Assembly (NCBI GenBank): GCA_964532405.1
Contig: CAZHIC010000001.1
Span: 124,001 to 188,000 of the forward strand
Length of the DNA: 64,000 nt
Direction of reading: 5' to 3'
Source: PALSA-1006 sp964532405
Lineage (GTDB): Bacteria; Pseudomonadota; Gammaproteobacteria; Burkholderiales; Gallionellaceae
Below the pieces are notes generated by a model that did no database searches, was not told the DNA's origin, and saw nothing but the letters and a program-made list of their open reading frames with translations. Position numbers and translations under genes: made by a program. This document shows positions 1 to 7,863 of the stretch, piece by piece. Position 1 is the stretch's first letter; each line of letters begins with the position of its first letter.

Positions 1-2
1 CA

Positions 3-101
3 GGTCCCGAAGTCGCCACCCAAATTGGGTTGACAACTATTCGTGCCAAATGTCCGCATTTCAATTCTTGGCTAGCTCATTTGGAAGAGCTGAATAATTA
101 A
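3..101 (+). CDS. C-terminal end of an unidentified protein (partial)
   Basis: An open frame enters from the left edge and ends at TAA 99-101. It encodes 32 residues with a protein-like composition ending WLAHLEELNN. The other two forward frames hit stops or give a less protein-like sequence. I do not recognise the family. It does not resemble the C-terminus of a HigB/RelE toxin, the usual partner of the HigA-like gene that follows 38 bases later. It could also be a chance frame. Confidence 0.3.
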   Translation, partial: GPEVATQIGLTTIRAKCPHFNSWLAHLEELNN

Positions 102-139
102 AACAATCAGAGGCACGGTTTTCTTTTGGAAGAAAAGTT

Positions 140-454
140 ATGGCGAAGATAACTAAACGTAAACTACGTAACATCCTTCCCTGCGAAGTGTTGCGCGAAG
201 AATTCCTGATTTCGCTAGGCATTACCCAATACCGTTTGGCAAAAGAGATCGGCGTGACTGAAGCTCGCATCTCGGCGATCTGCTCCGGCAAGCGTGCGAT
301 CACGGCGGAGACGGCATTGTGCCTAGCTGCGTTTTTTGGCACATCGAGCGGCTTCTGGCTGGGCTTGCAGTCGGATTACGATACCGAAGAAGCTGTCAAA
401 GAATTGTCCGGTGTGCTGGCGCAGATACATCGCTTTGAGCCGCTGGCGGTTTGA
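140..454 (+). CDS. higA: HigA-like XRE-family antitoxin
   Basis: A 104-residue DNA-binding antitoxin. A helix-turn-helix spans about residues 26-60 (ITQYRLAKEIGVTEARISAI), followed by the HigA-type tail with GKRAITAETALCLAAFF and FWLGLQSDYD. In the family such proteins bind and neutralise an mRNA-cleaving HigB toxin and autoregulate the operon. No HigB-like gene is seen immediately upstream or downstream, so it is either an orphan or its toxin lies outside the window. The ATG follows a GGAAGA ribosome-binding sequence. Family assignment is firm; function as an active antitoxin is inferred. Confidence 0.85.
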   Translation: MAKITKRKLRNILPCEVLREEFLISLGITQYRLAKEIGVTEARISAICSGKRAITAETALCLAAFFGTSSGFWLGLQSDYDTEEAVKELSGVLAQIHRFEPLAV

Positions 455-474
455 GCGATGAAGGAGATTTTGAA

Positions 475-639
475 ATGAAAAATATAATCCTTGATGCGGT
501 GCATCAAACTGCCACTGGGTTGCGCAAATCTGACACGATCACTGACGACACGGAGTCTTTTCTCGCAGCCGTTGCGGGAACATTGGGCGATGATTTTCCA
601 GATGACATTACGGACGATGATCTTGGTGCCGTGAATTAA
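475..639 (+). CDS. small acidic hypothetical protein
   Basis: A 54-residue acidic protein (MKNIILDAVHQTATGLRKSD..., with DDFPDD and DDDLGAVN near the end). I chose the ATG at 475 because AAGGAG lies 8 bases upstream of it. An upstream in-frame start at 451 would overlap the higA stop and has no such site. It sits 20 bases after higA and may be cotranscribed. No family is recognised. The charge is compatible with a nucleic-acid-mimicking or antitoxin-like role, but nothing in the sequence proves that. Confidence 0.45.
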   Translation: MKNIILDAVHQTATGLRKSDTITDDTESFLAAVAGTLGDDFPDDITDDDLGAVN

Positions 640-727
640 AGGGGCCTGGCTCGGAATATTTTTCAAGTATTTGCCGTTTCGCTTGCTTGCTGTAAACTAA
701 CCGCCATTAGTTCAACTGGAGGCCGCT

Positions 728-976
728 ATGCTTACCGTCAATATTCACGAAGCCAAAACACAGCTTTCCAAGCTGGTGGATCAAGCTGCACAGGGTGAGT
801 CGTTCATCATTGCCAAGGCGGGGAAGCCGATGGTTAAGGTGGTTGCGCTGGGCAAGGCGGAGGCGGGAACCAGTGGCCGCCTCGGCTTCATGGCGGGTGA
901 ATTTTCCGTGCCGGACGATTTTGATCAGATGGGTGGCGGTGAGATCGAAAGCCTTTTTGCGGGGTGCAAGGCTTGA
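728..976 (+). CDS. Phd/YefM-type antitoxin
   Basis: An 82-residue antitoxin. The N-terminal half (TVNIHEAKTQLSKLVDQAAQGE, then FIIAKAGKPMVKVVAL) is the classic Phd/YefM fold that dimerises and binds operator DNA. The acidic C-terminal tail (FSVPDDFDQMGGGEIESLF) is the part that in characterised relatives wraps the toxin. A GGAGG site precedes the ATG. A weak promoter-like pair, TTGCCG (671) and TAAACT (693), lies 16 bp apart upstream. The PIN toxin gene overlaps its 3' end, so the two are translationally coupled. Confidence 0.88.
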   Translation: MLTVNIHEAKTQLSKLVDQAAQGESFIIAKAGKPMVKVVALGKAEAGTSGRLGFMAGEFSVPDDFDQMGGGEIESLFAGCKA

Positions 977-1359
977 ACCTGTTGCTCGATACCCACTTGT
1001 TGCTGTGGGCGGCGAGTGAGCCGCAACGGCTATCGGCCAAAGCGCGCGCCTTGTTGCTTGATCCCGCCAATCAACTCATATTCAGCTCTGCCAGTTTGTG
1101 GGAAATCACTATCAAGAACGGGCTTGAACGTTCGGATTTCAACGTTGATCCGCGTCGACTGTGGCGCATGTTGTTGGTCAACGGCTACCGCGAGTTGTCC
1201 GTCACCAGCGAACACACCGTTGCGGTGAATGATCTTCCTCTGTTGCACAAAGACCCGTTCGACCGCATCCTCGTGGCGCAGGCTCGCGTAGAGGGGGTGA
1301 CGCTGTTGACCACAGATAAAATGGTCACGAAATATGGTGAAGGCGTGAAGAAGGTGTAG
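964..1359 (+). CDS. vapC: VapC-type PIN-domain toxin
   Basis: A 131-residue PIN-domain ribonuclease, the toxin partner of the preceding Phd-like antitoxin. The acidic metal-binding residues are visible in order: LLDTHLLLW near residue 9, SLWEITIK, KDPFDRILVAQA and LLTTDK. This matches a complete PIN active site. The frame can start at GTG 964 or TTG 973, both overlapping the antitoxin end (TGA 974-976). I give the longer form. VapC toxins typically cut tRNA or rRNA; the exact target cannot be read from sequence. Confidence 0.87.
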   Translation: MQGLNLLLDTHLLLWAASEPQRLSAKARALLLDPANQLIFSSASLWEITIKNGLERSDFNVDPRRLWRMLLVNGYRELSVTSEHTVAVNDLPLLHKDPFDRILVAQARVEGVTLLTTDKMVTKYGEGVKKV

Positions 1360-1392
1360 GTTTTATCATTAGCGCGCGAAAGGCGACTCGAT

Positions 1393-1653
1393 ATGAAAAA
1401 ACGATCTACAAGCAAGGATGACCAAGACATTCCCGAATTGAAGCGGGAGCAGCTCGGTGTCGGTGTGCGCGGGGAGCACTACAAGCAATTTATGCAGGGC
1501 AGCAATGTGGTTGTTTTGCAACCTGAGATACAGAAAGCGTTTCCAACATCCGAGGCGGTCAACAAGGCGCTGGCTAGTATGTTGGTCTTTACTCAGGAAG
1601 CGCAAACAATTACGCATGCTAAACGTGCGCCTCGCAAGCGAGTTGCGGCCTGA
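1393..1653 (+). CDS. small basic hypothetical protein, possibly antitoxin-like
   Basis: An 86-residue protein starting MKKRSTSKDDQDIPEL with a basic C-terminus (AKRAPRKRVAA). The central part reads GVRGEHYKQFMQGSNVVVLQ followed by FPTSEAVNKALASML. It resembles small proteins I have seen annotated as hypothetical next to toxin-antitoxin genes, but I cannot name a family. It lies 33 bases after the VapC gene with a modest AAAGGCGA ribosome-binding sequence. It may belong to the same accessory cluster or be a remnant of another addiction module. Confidence 0.5.
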   Translation: MKKRSTSKDDQDIPELKREQLGVGVRGEHYKQFMQGSNVVVLQPEIQKAFPTSEAVNKALASMLVFTQEAQTITHAKRAPRKRVAA

Positions 1654-1811
1654 TTGCATGCGTCAGGCGTGCAGTGGCTTTCCAAAATGTCACTGACGAA
1701 GATTGCCTAGTGCTAGGAGATTTGATGATTCCTGCAATTCTTAACATCACTGCTGTGGAGCGGGTCGGCGACTGGTACCCCTTTTGTTGTGCGTAAATCC
1801 AAAAGCTAATG

Positions 1812-2393
1812 GCATCACAATATTTTTCAATCCAGTTAAACAATGCCGCCTGACTCACCTCATCCCTCCGAATTAAGACAAGCCGCGCTGCACTGGCTGG
1901 TTGAGTGCGATGCCATGCAGAAGGCAGCAGGTGTACGCCGCTTGGCGCAGGCGTGGGCAGTGGGCGAACTAGCGCTGGATGCCGATGCGGTATTGAGTGT
2001 AACGCCTGTTACGCCCGGCCATCCGGCCAAGCCCGAACTGGTTTCTCCGCTTACTGTGAAGCACCGCGCGATGAACACGACCGAAGGTCGCGCCGCGATG
2101 ATCCATGCGCTGGTGCATATCGAGCTCAACGCGATCAATCTGGCGCTGGATGCGTTGTGGCGGTTTCCTAACATGCCGTGTGAGTATTACGCCGACTGGT
2201 TGCAAGTGGCCGATGAGGAAGCGTTGCACTTCACGCTGCTGGCCGATCATCTGCGGGGGCAGGGTTTTGCTTACGGAGACTTTTCCGCGCACAACGGGCT
2301 GTGGGATATGGCGGTGAGGACGCAGCATGATGTGCTGACGCGCATGGCTTTGCTACCCCGGACGATGGAGGCGCGCGGGCTGGGTGTGACGCC
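1812..2393 (+). repeat. partial duplication, copy A (5' part of the DUF455 gene)
   Basis: About 580 bp closely match 14841-15422 on the same strand, starting at GCATCACAATATTTTT and ending inside the coding sequence after GTGACGCC. Scattered substitutions, mostly at third codon positions, show that the copies are not recent identical duplicates. Flanks on both sides are unrelated between copies. Confidence 0.85.
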
Positions 2394-2472
2394 CTGCTGC
2401 AAGCCTGAGCACGCCTGTATTGAATCCGTGAGTTTAATAAGTTGCACGCCCCATTGCTTGCCTGTCGAATGA
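1843..2472 (+). pseudogene. truncated DUF455 ferritin-like protein (partial copy)
   Basis: The first ~184 codons correspond to the intact DUF455 gene at 14873-15691 (MPPDS.P..LRQAALHWLVE, MNTTEGRAAMIHALVHIELN, NMPCEYYADWLQVADEEALH). From base 2394 the sequence diverges and the frame runs 26 further codons of unrelated sequence to a stop, giving 209 rather than 272 residues. The missing C-terminal third includes the DEIGHVAIGN segment, which carries likely metal ligands of the ferritin-like helix bundle. The product is therefore probably non-functional, although the frame has stayed open. Confidence 0.78.
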
Positions 2473-2498
2473 AAATGAGCCGCCGTGTTGTATGGCGG

Positions 2499-5400
2499 CT
2501 AAGCCAGAATACGCAATAGAATAGCCGCCTCCTGAAGATCGGAAGTATCGCTTCCCTCGGCGAACCAGTTATAAATTTTCTCCAGCACACTCCGCGCATC
2601 CTCTTGCTTGCCTTGCTGCTGCCATAGCCGCGCCATGCTCGTCGCCGCCCGCAGTTCCAGCGATTTCGCTCCTTGCTTGCGGCTGACATCGAGCGCCTGG
2701 CGGAAACAGGACTCGGCTTCCTCCGTGTTTTTCGAGGAAATTTCCAGCAGACATACACCCTTGAGCCGGTGAAACTCAGATTCAAAAAAACGGTCATCCT
2801 TTACGTTCACGACACTGAGTATCTCTTTCAGCTCGGCCAGGGCTTCACCGAATTGCCCCAGATGAAGGCGTGCTTCGTTCAGCGGGGCAAGGAATAAAAC
2901 CTTGGATCCGCTCATGACGGCATTAACCGCATCCAGGCATTGCTGCATCTGTGCAATGCCCGCAGTCTGGCCTTGCATAGCCAGCACCCACCCGTAAGAA
3001 GATGCGCCCAATCCAAGCCAGAACGGTAAGCCGTGCTCATGCGACAGAGTCATGGCTTCTTGCGCCAACAGGCCGGTTGTTTCACATTGTTTCATCCAGC
3101 GATTAAGCATCGCGGCGGTGCAGAGCGCATAGCCTAAACTGTTGGGATGATTAACCTGCCGCGCCAAGGCCAGCGTCCGTTGGCTAACCTCCTCAGCCTG
3201 CTTGGGGAAGCCCTGAAGCCACCGCACACACGACAATAGAGAGCCGCTCGACACGCAGATATTTTCACCGTATTGACCCACCATCGCTTCATGGTGGGAT
3301 GGGTGATAAAGCGCCATGGATTGTTCCAGGTGGATGCGCGCGGCGTTTGGATTTCCGGTCATGAGCGAGCTGTTGCCCATGGCGTAATGCGCTAGCTGAC
3401 GTTGCAACGAATCGTTGTCCTGTTCCGCTAGGCCAAAAAGTTTTTCTGCGAGTTCCAGTGAATGCGCATGACCGATGCGCGAACTTGAAGTCAACCACAT
3501 TCCCCACAAAGCTTGATACAAACCAGAGTGGTCGCCCAATTGCTCGCTCAACTTCAGAGCACGGGAATAGGCCTGCCCTGCCGCGACGGAACCGTATCCC
3601 TTTGCCGCAATCAACGCGGTACCCAGATTGAGGTGCAACTCGGATTCCAGGCGGTCGCGCTCTTTGTCGGGCGGTCGCGTCATCAAGAGTTGCAGGCCGC
3701 TGTTGAAGTGTTCAATCGCCTCCATGTTGGCTGAATTCCGGGCGGCTCGCTGTCCCGCTTTGATCCAGTATTCGATGGCCTGCCGTGTTTCACCTGTCGA
3801 AGCCAGATGCTGCGCGAGAAGCTCCGGTTGAGTTGTGACGACATCGGGAAAATCGCTTTGCAGTGTTTGTGCGATACGTCGATGTGCGGCTTGCCAGGCA
3901 GCTCTGGTTTGGGATTGATACGCCGCTTCCCGAATCAAGGCGTGCTTGAATTGATAGGTTGTTCCATTCACTTTCAATATCAATCCAGCATCCTGCAATG
4001 TGTCCAAGTCATGCGCAAGCTGGGCGGGACCGCAGTGGGAAATCTTGTGCAGCAGAGCCAGATCGAACTCGCGCCCGATGGTGGCGGCAAGCTGTGCGGT
4101 GTATTTCGCCTCGCCCATGTTATCCATGCGCGCGGCCAGAAGATCGTGCAGCGTCGCCGGAATGTTTGCTTGGTTGTCCAACATTGCAATTTTCGCCATC
4201 TCCTCGACAAACAGCGGCACCCCATCGGCGCGCTCCACGATGCGGCGGAGGGTGGCTGCCGGAATGCTCTCGCTTATTGACATGACTATTTCCGCCGCCT
4301 CGTCCATGGCAAGAGGCGCAAGTGTCAGCGTGGTATCGAATGCTTCGCTCCAGGGCGGATCGAACTCGGGCCGGGCAGTGAGCAGCGCAAGAATAGGCGT
4401 ATTTCTTTTTTGCTCGATGAACAGCGTCAGCAATTCCAGCGTGGAAGGATCGATCCAGTGCAAGTCTTCCAGGATCAGCAATACGGGTTGCTGCGCCGCC
4501 AGCGCCTGCAACAGATCGTGCAGGGTGGCGATGGTATGTTCCTTCTGTTTTTGCGGCGACCAATCGGGCGCAGGGTAAGATTCAACCAGAGGCAGGGAAA
4601 GCAGCCGGGCGAGCAGAGGAACGATATCCTGCGCTGCTGCCGGGTAACGCGCCTCGAAATACTGCACCAATTTGCCGGTTTTTTCCTTGGACGTGTCGCC
4701 GTGCGCGAAACCGAGAATGCCTTCGAGCATCACGATCAGCGGATGAAAGGGCGACTGGCTGAATTCCGGGAAACAACGTAACTCGCGTATCGCGTGAGGT
4801 TTGCCGACCAGCCGTTCTTTCAGCGCGTGCAGCAAACGCGACTTGCCGATGCCCGCTTCGCCCTGTGTCAGAACAACCTGGCGCGAGCCTCGCGCAGCCT
4901 TCTTCCATAGCGCCACCAACTTGGCAATCTCCGCTTTGCGCCCGGTGAATGGGGTCAACTGCGCGCACGCATCCAGACGGGTGCGTGCGCCGCTTTCCTG
5001 TATCACCTTGAACATTGCCACAGGCTGGCCGTTTAAGGATTGAATGCCCAAACTTACGCAATCGAAATATCCGCCCACGATGCGGCGCGTATCTTGGCTG
5101 ATCGCTACTTCGCCATGCCCCGCAGCCTGCCGCAACTGGATGGCGATCTTGGAAGTTCGGCCGGACGTGTCCGGCATGGATGACTCGCCTCCGGTGATGA
5201 TCAGCCCGGTGTGGACACCCGCACGAATTTCAATGCCGTTTGCGGCTTCGCGTGTGACTGCCAAGGCTGCCTGTACCGCTCGGTGGGCTGCGTGTTCATC
5301 GGCTTGCGGATAACTGAAATAAGCCAGCAAGCCGCCGCCATGCGTCTGCACAATATGCCCGGAAAATTGTCGGATGATGTTCACGCAACGGGTCTGGGGC

Positions 5401-6371
5401 GCGTGCAGCCGTTCCATCGCCTCATCGGGATCGTCAACTGCGGCGAGGGACAGTTCGCAGTACAGCACGGTTACCTGGCGGCGTTCTGCGGGGTGCTTTA
5501 ACCCATCCCCACCCCAACCCTCCCCTTGAAAGGGAGGGAGTAAAGTTTGCCCGGCGACACACTCTCCACCCTTCAAGGGGGGTGGTGGAGGGGGGATAGG
5601 GGCAGAATTCAATCCGTGCCGGATCGATAACTCGCCCTCGCGAATCCGCTCCGCCAGTTGCCGAGTCTCTTCGCCGGGCAACACGCCCAGCTCTTTTTTA
5701 AGCAGTCGGCTGCAGGCTTCGTACTGCCCGATGGCCGCGCTGTTCTGGCCATTTAACGTGTACAGGCGCATGACCCGGCGATGGGCATCCTCATCCCACG
5801 GTTCCAGCTCTATATAGCGTAAGGCGAATTGCAGCGCCTTGCTGTAGTCGCCAGCTTGCGCATGGCAATTCGATAGTTTTTCCAGCAAGGCGAGGGCGCG
5901 GCGGTGCAGGGCTTCGCGCCGCATCTGCATCCAGTCCTCGAAATTCGGGCAATCCGGCAGGGAGAATCCCACCATGAACTCGCCCCGGTAGAGGGCAATG
6001 ATTCTCTCCTCGCTCAAATCCGGAGTCTGTCGGGCGAAATCCAGGGTATCGATATAGGCATCTGGAATGAAACGGATGCTGTGCTTGCTGGCTGAGAACA
6101 AAGCAGCCCCGCTGGGCAATTCCAGCACCCGGCGTAAATCCGCCAAGGTGCGGCGCAGGCTGCCCCGCGCCGTAGCGGGATCGGTGTCGCCCCATAATAG
6201 TGTGGACAGCACTTCCCGGCTGTGATCCTGCTCCCGTTCCACGGCAAGATAGGCGAGCAGTGCGCGCATTTTGTTATAAGTAAATCCGGAAACGGGATGG
6301 CCGTTCAGGCGCGCCTCGAAGCCGCCCAGCAGCATGAGTTTGAGGCCTTGATCGGGGGAAGGTAAGGGCAT
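2499..6371 (-). CDS. AfsR/SARP-like BTAD regulator with degenerate cyclase, AAA ATPase and TPR domains
   Basis: A 1290-residue signal-transducing transcriptional regulator. N-terminal OmpR-type winged helix plus BTAD (about residues 8-250: LKLMLLGGFEARLNG, then REVLSTLLWGDTDPATARGS). A class III cyclase-like domain follows the linker (HPAERRQVTVLYCELS onward). Then a STAND/AAA ATPase with Walker A GEAGIGKS and Walker B LLILEDLHWIDPSTLELL, and C-terminal TPR-like helices. In the cyclase part, metal and catalytic residues are replaced (Asp to Glu in LYCELS, GD to GG in HGGGLLAYF, Asn/Arg lost in KIAIQLRQ), so it probably senses rather than makes a nucleotide. I start at ATG 6371; the frame extends 58 codons upstream but through the control region of the divergent porin gene. 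A ~100-bp palindromic element is inserted in frame in the linker. Confidence 0.85.
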   Translation of the reverse strand: MPLPSPDQGLKLMLLGGFEARLNGHPVSGFTYNKMRALLAYLAVEREQDHSREVLSTLLWGDTDPATARGSLRRTLADLRRVLELPSGAALFSASKHSIRFIPDAYIDTLDFARQTPDLSEERIIALYRGEFMVGFSLPDCPNFEDWMQMRREALHRRALALLEKLSNCHAQAGDYSKALQFALRYIELEPWDEDAHRRVMRLYTLNGQNSAAIGQYEACSRLLKKELGVLPGEETRQLAERIREGELSIRHGLNSAPIPPPPPPLKGGECVAGQTLLPPFQGEGWGGDGLKHPAERRQVTVLYCELSLAAVDDPDEAMERLHAPQTRCVNIIRQFSGHIVQTHGGGLLAYFSYPQADEHAAHRAVQAALAVTREAANGIEIRAGVHTGLIITGGESSMPDTSGRTSKIAIQLRQAAGHGEVAISQDTRRIVGGYFDCVSLGIQSLNGQPVAMFKVIQESGARTRLDACAQLTPFTGRKAEIAKLVALWKKAARGSRQVVLTQGEAGIGKSRLLHALKERLVGKPHAIRELRCFPEFSQSPFHPLIVMLEGILGFAHGDTSKEKTGKLVQYFEARYPAAAQDIVPLLARLLSLPLVESYPAPDWSPQKQKEHTIATLHDLLQALAAQQPVLLILEDLHWIDPSTLELLTLFIEQKRNTPILALLTARPEFDPPWSEAFDTTLTLAPLAMDEAAEIVMSISESIPAATLRRIVERADGVPLFVEEMAKIAMLDNQANIPATLHDLLAARMDNMGEAKYTAQLAATIGREFDLALLHKISHCGPAQLAHDLDTLQDAGLILKVNGTTYQFKHALIREAAYQSQTRAAWQAAHRRIAQTLQSDFPDVVTTQPELLAQHLASTGETRQAIEYWIKAGQRAARNSANMEAIEHFNSGLQLLMTRPPDKERDRLESELHLNLGTALIAAKGYGSVAAGQAYSRALKLSEQLGDHSGLYQALWGMWLTSSSRIGHAHSLELAEKLFGLAEQDNDSLQRQLAHYAMGNSSLMTGNPNAARIHLEQSMALYHPSHHEAMVGQYGENICVSSGSLLSCVRWLQGFPKQAEEVSQRTLALARQVNHPNSLGYALCTAAMLNRWMKQCETTGLLAQEAMTLSHEHGLPFWLGLGASSYGWVLAMQGQTAGIAQMQQCLDAVNAVMSGSKVLFLAPLNEARLHLGQFGEALAELKEILSVVNVKDDRFFESEFHRLKGVCLLEISSKNTEEAESCFRQALDVSRKQGAKSLELRAATSMARLWQQQGKQEDARSVLEKIYNWFAEGSDTSDLQEAAILLRILA
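5502..5601. repeat. palindromic G/C-run element inserted in frame
   Basis: Two C-rich/G-rich inverted arms. One contains CCTCCCCTTGAAAGGGAGGG; the other has CACCCTTCAAGGGGGGTGG. Read in the regulator frame it encodes a Pro/Gly-rich stretch (PIPPPPPPLKGGE ... PPFQGEGWGGDG) in the linker between BTAD and cyclase-like domains. A related element of nearly the same size lies in pepD at 16652-16754. Confidence 0.75.
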
Positions 6372-6403
6372 TGAACGATTCTTGAACGGTAGCTTTGTAT
6401 GAT
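6371..6403 (+). promoter_or_regulatory. putative SARP/BTAD operator and -10 element
   Basis: Two exact TTGAACG heptamers (6371-6377 and 6382-6388) are separated by 4 bp. They are followed after 9 bp by TATGAT (6398-6403), reading toward the porin gene. Characterised SARP regulators bind heptameric direct repeats with an 11-bp period just upstream of a -10 box. The neighbouring divergent gene encodes a SARP-type regulator. The assignment is by geometry only. Confidence 0.45.
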
Positions 6404-6493
6404 GCCGATTATCACAGAAAACACACTTGTCATAAAGAAGTGAGTTGATGGGGATGTATGACGAAGACGTACTTTTAACCAAGGGCAAAGATA

Positions 6494-7849
6494 ATGAAAA
6501 AACCTGTCGTGTGGGTGTTGGTGGCTGTTTTTGGTCTGGGTGCAATGACGGCGGCAGCGGCGGATGTTTCGCTCTCAGGATTCGGCACGCTGGGCGTTGC
6601 TCAATCCAATCAGTCCTACAATTTCGAGCGCTTCATCAACAGTAACGGAACCGTCCAAAGGGATAGTGTTGCCGGTGTGCAGGCCGACATCAAACTCACC
6701 GAGTCCGTAGGCGCGACCGTTCAAGGCAAATTCGCCCCATCCACCTATAACGATTCTTCCTGGGTCGGCACTTTGAGCTGGGCATTTCTTTCCTGGCGCC
6801 CAGCCAACGATTGGCTCATTCGTCTGGGCAAGCAGCGTGCTCCGCTTTATCTTTACAGCGAAAGCATGGATGTGGGGGTAACGTATGGTTTCGCCCGCCT
6901 GCCGACCGAGATGTACAGCCTCGCCCCAACCTCGGACTATATGGGCGGTTCTATTGAAAAAACATGGAGCCCGAGTTTGGGCGAGCTTACGCTGAACGGC
7001 TGGGTAGGTAGCGCCAAATCCTCTTGGCGGTTTTACCAGCGCGACAACGTTCAGATACCGGGTTCACCTTCGCGGCCAGGCGCGAACTTCCAGAATTTCA
7101 CCATGGATGGCACAGGAATGGTGCTGACCTTGCTGCGGGATGAAGACAAATACCGCGTCAGCCTGCACAAGATAACGGCCAGCGCAGAGCCAGGGCAGTA
7201 CTTTTCTTCTGGTGCCTCCCCGCTTCCTGCTGCGGGTTTTATACCAGCGATTGAACAGGCGAATGGACTGCCCGCAGGGGCGCTTGCAGGAACGCTTGCA
7301 GGATCTGCGTACACCGTGTTGCCGCAAGCCAAAATCACAAGTATAGATAGCTTGGTCTATACACTCGGCACTGAAATCAATCTGCCGAAAAATTTCAGGC
7401 TGACCGGGGAATATGGACGCAGAAAAATCACTAACGCCGTGATCGGGATCGATACCAATGCCGGATACCTTGCGCTGCTCAAAGATATTGACGCATGGAC
7501 GCCTTATGTTTCCTATGCGTTGATCAAATCAGAATCCGATGTGCTGAGCCTTTATCAAGCCGTAAACAGGAATACCAATGGTATAACCGCCCTAGCCCCA
7601 GCCGTTGCGGCTGCGGCGGCTGGAATCAACGCTTCCCAGCGGGTTGTGGCTGACGGTCTTGCTGTATTCGACCAAAATACGATTGCGCTGGGGACTTCCT
7701 ACCGCCTCAATCCGAAGCAAATAATCAAGGCCGAATGGGCGCGAACGCATGTAGGGGTGGCATCAAGTTTCGTCGATGCGCCTTCCGGCGGCAATGTCAG
7801 CAATCAGGACATCGATGTGCTGTCCTTCTCCTATAACGTAGTATTTTGA
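6494..7849 (+). CDS. outer-membrane porin-like protein
   Basis: A 451-residue protein with a clear signal peptide (MKKPVVWVLVAVFGLGAM...AAA, cleavage near residue 23). The mature start DVSLSGFGTLGVAQSNQSYN is typical of Gram-negative beta-barrel porins, and the final residues SFSYNVVF end in the Phe expected for outer-membrane insertion. Alternating hydrophobic strands (WLIRLGKQRAPLYL, YRVSLHKI, YVSYALIKSE) and Ala-rich loops are seen throughout. It would let small solutes cross the outer membrane; substrate unknown. It stands first in an apparent operon with a PstS-like protein and a hybrid kinase and diverges from the BTAD regulator. Confidence 0.75.
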   Translation: MKKPVVWVLVAVFGLGAMTAAAADVSLSGFGTLGVAQSNQSYNFERFINSNGTVQRDSVAGVQADIKLTESVGATVQGKFAPSTYNDSSWVGTLSWAFLSWRPANDWLIRLGKQRAPLYLYSESMDVGVTYGFARLPTEMYSLAPTSDYMGGSIEKTWSPSLGELTLNGWVGSAKSSWRFYQRDNVQIPGSPSRPGANFQNFTMDGTGMVLTLLRDEDKYRVSLHKITASAEPGQYFSSGASPLPAAGFIPAIEQANGLPAGALAGTLAGSAYTVLPQAKITSIDSLVYTLGTEINLPKNFRLTGEYGRRKITNAVIGIDTNAGYLALLKDIDAWTPYVSYALIKSESDVLSLYQAVNRNTNGITALAPAVAAAAAGINASQRVVADGLAVFDQNTIALGTSYRLNPKQIIKAEWARTHVGVASSFVDAPSGGNVSNQDIDVLSFSYNVVF

Positions 7850-7863
7850 AAGGGGAGACGATC

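Noticed and set aside
3..101. A HigB toxin C-terminus ahead of higA
   Set aside because: The 32 visible residues do not match the end of RelE/HigB proteins, so the toxin was not called.
6372..6545. Upstream extension of the BTAD regulator to 6545
   Set aside because: The extra 58 codons cross the control region and start of the divergent porin gene and do not resemble the family N-terminus.
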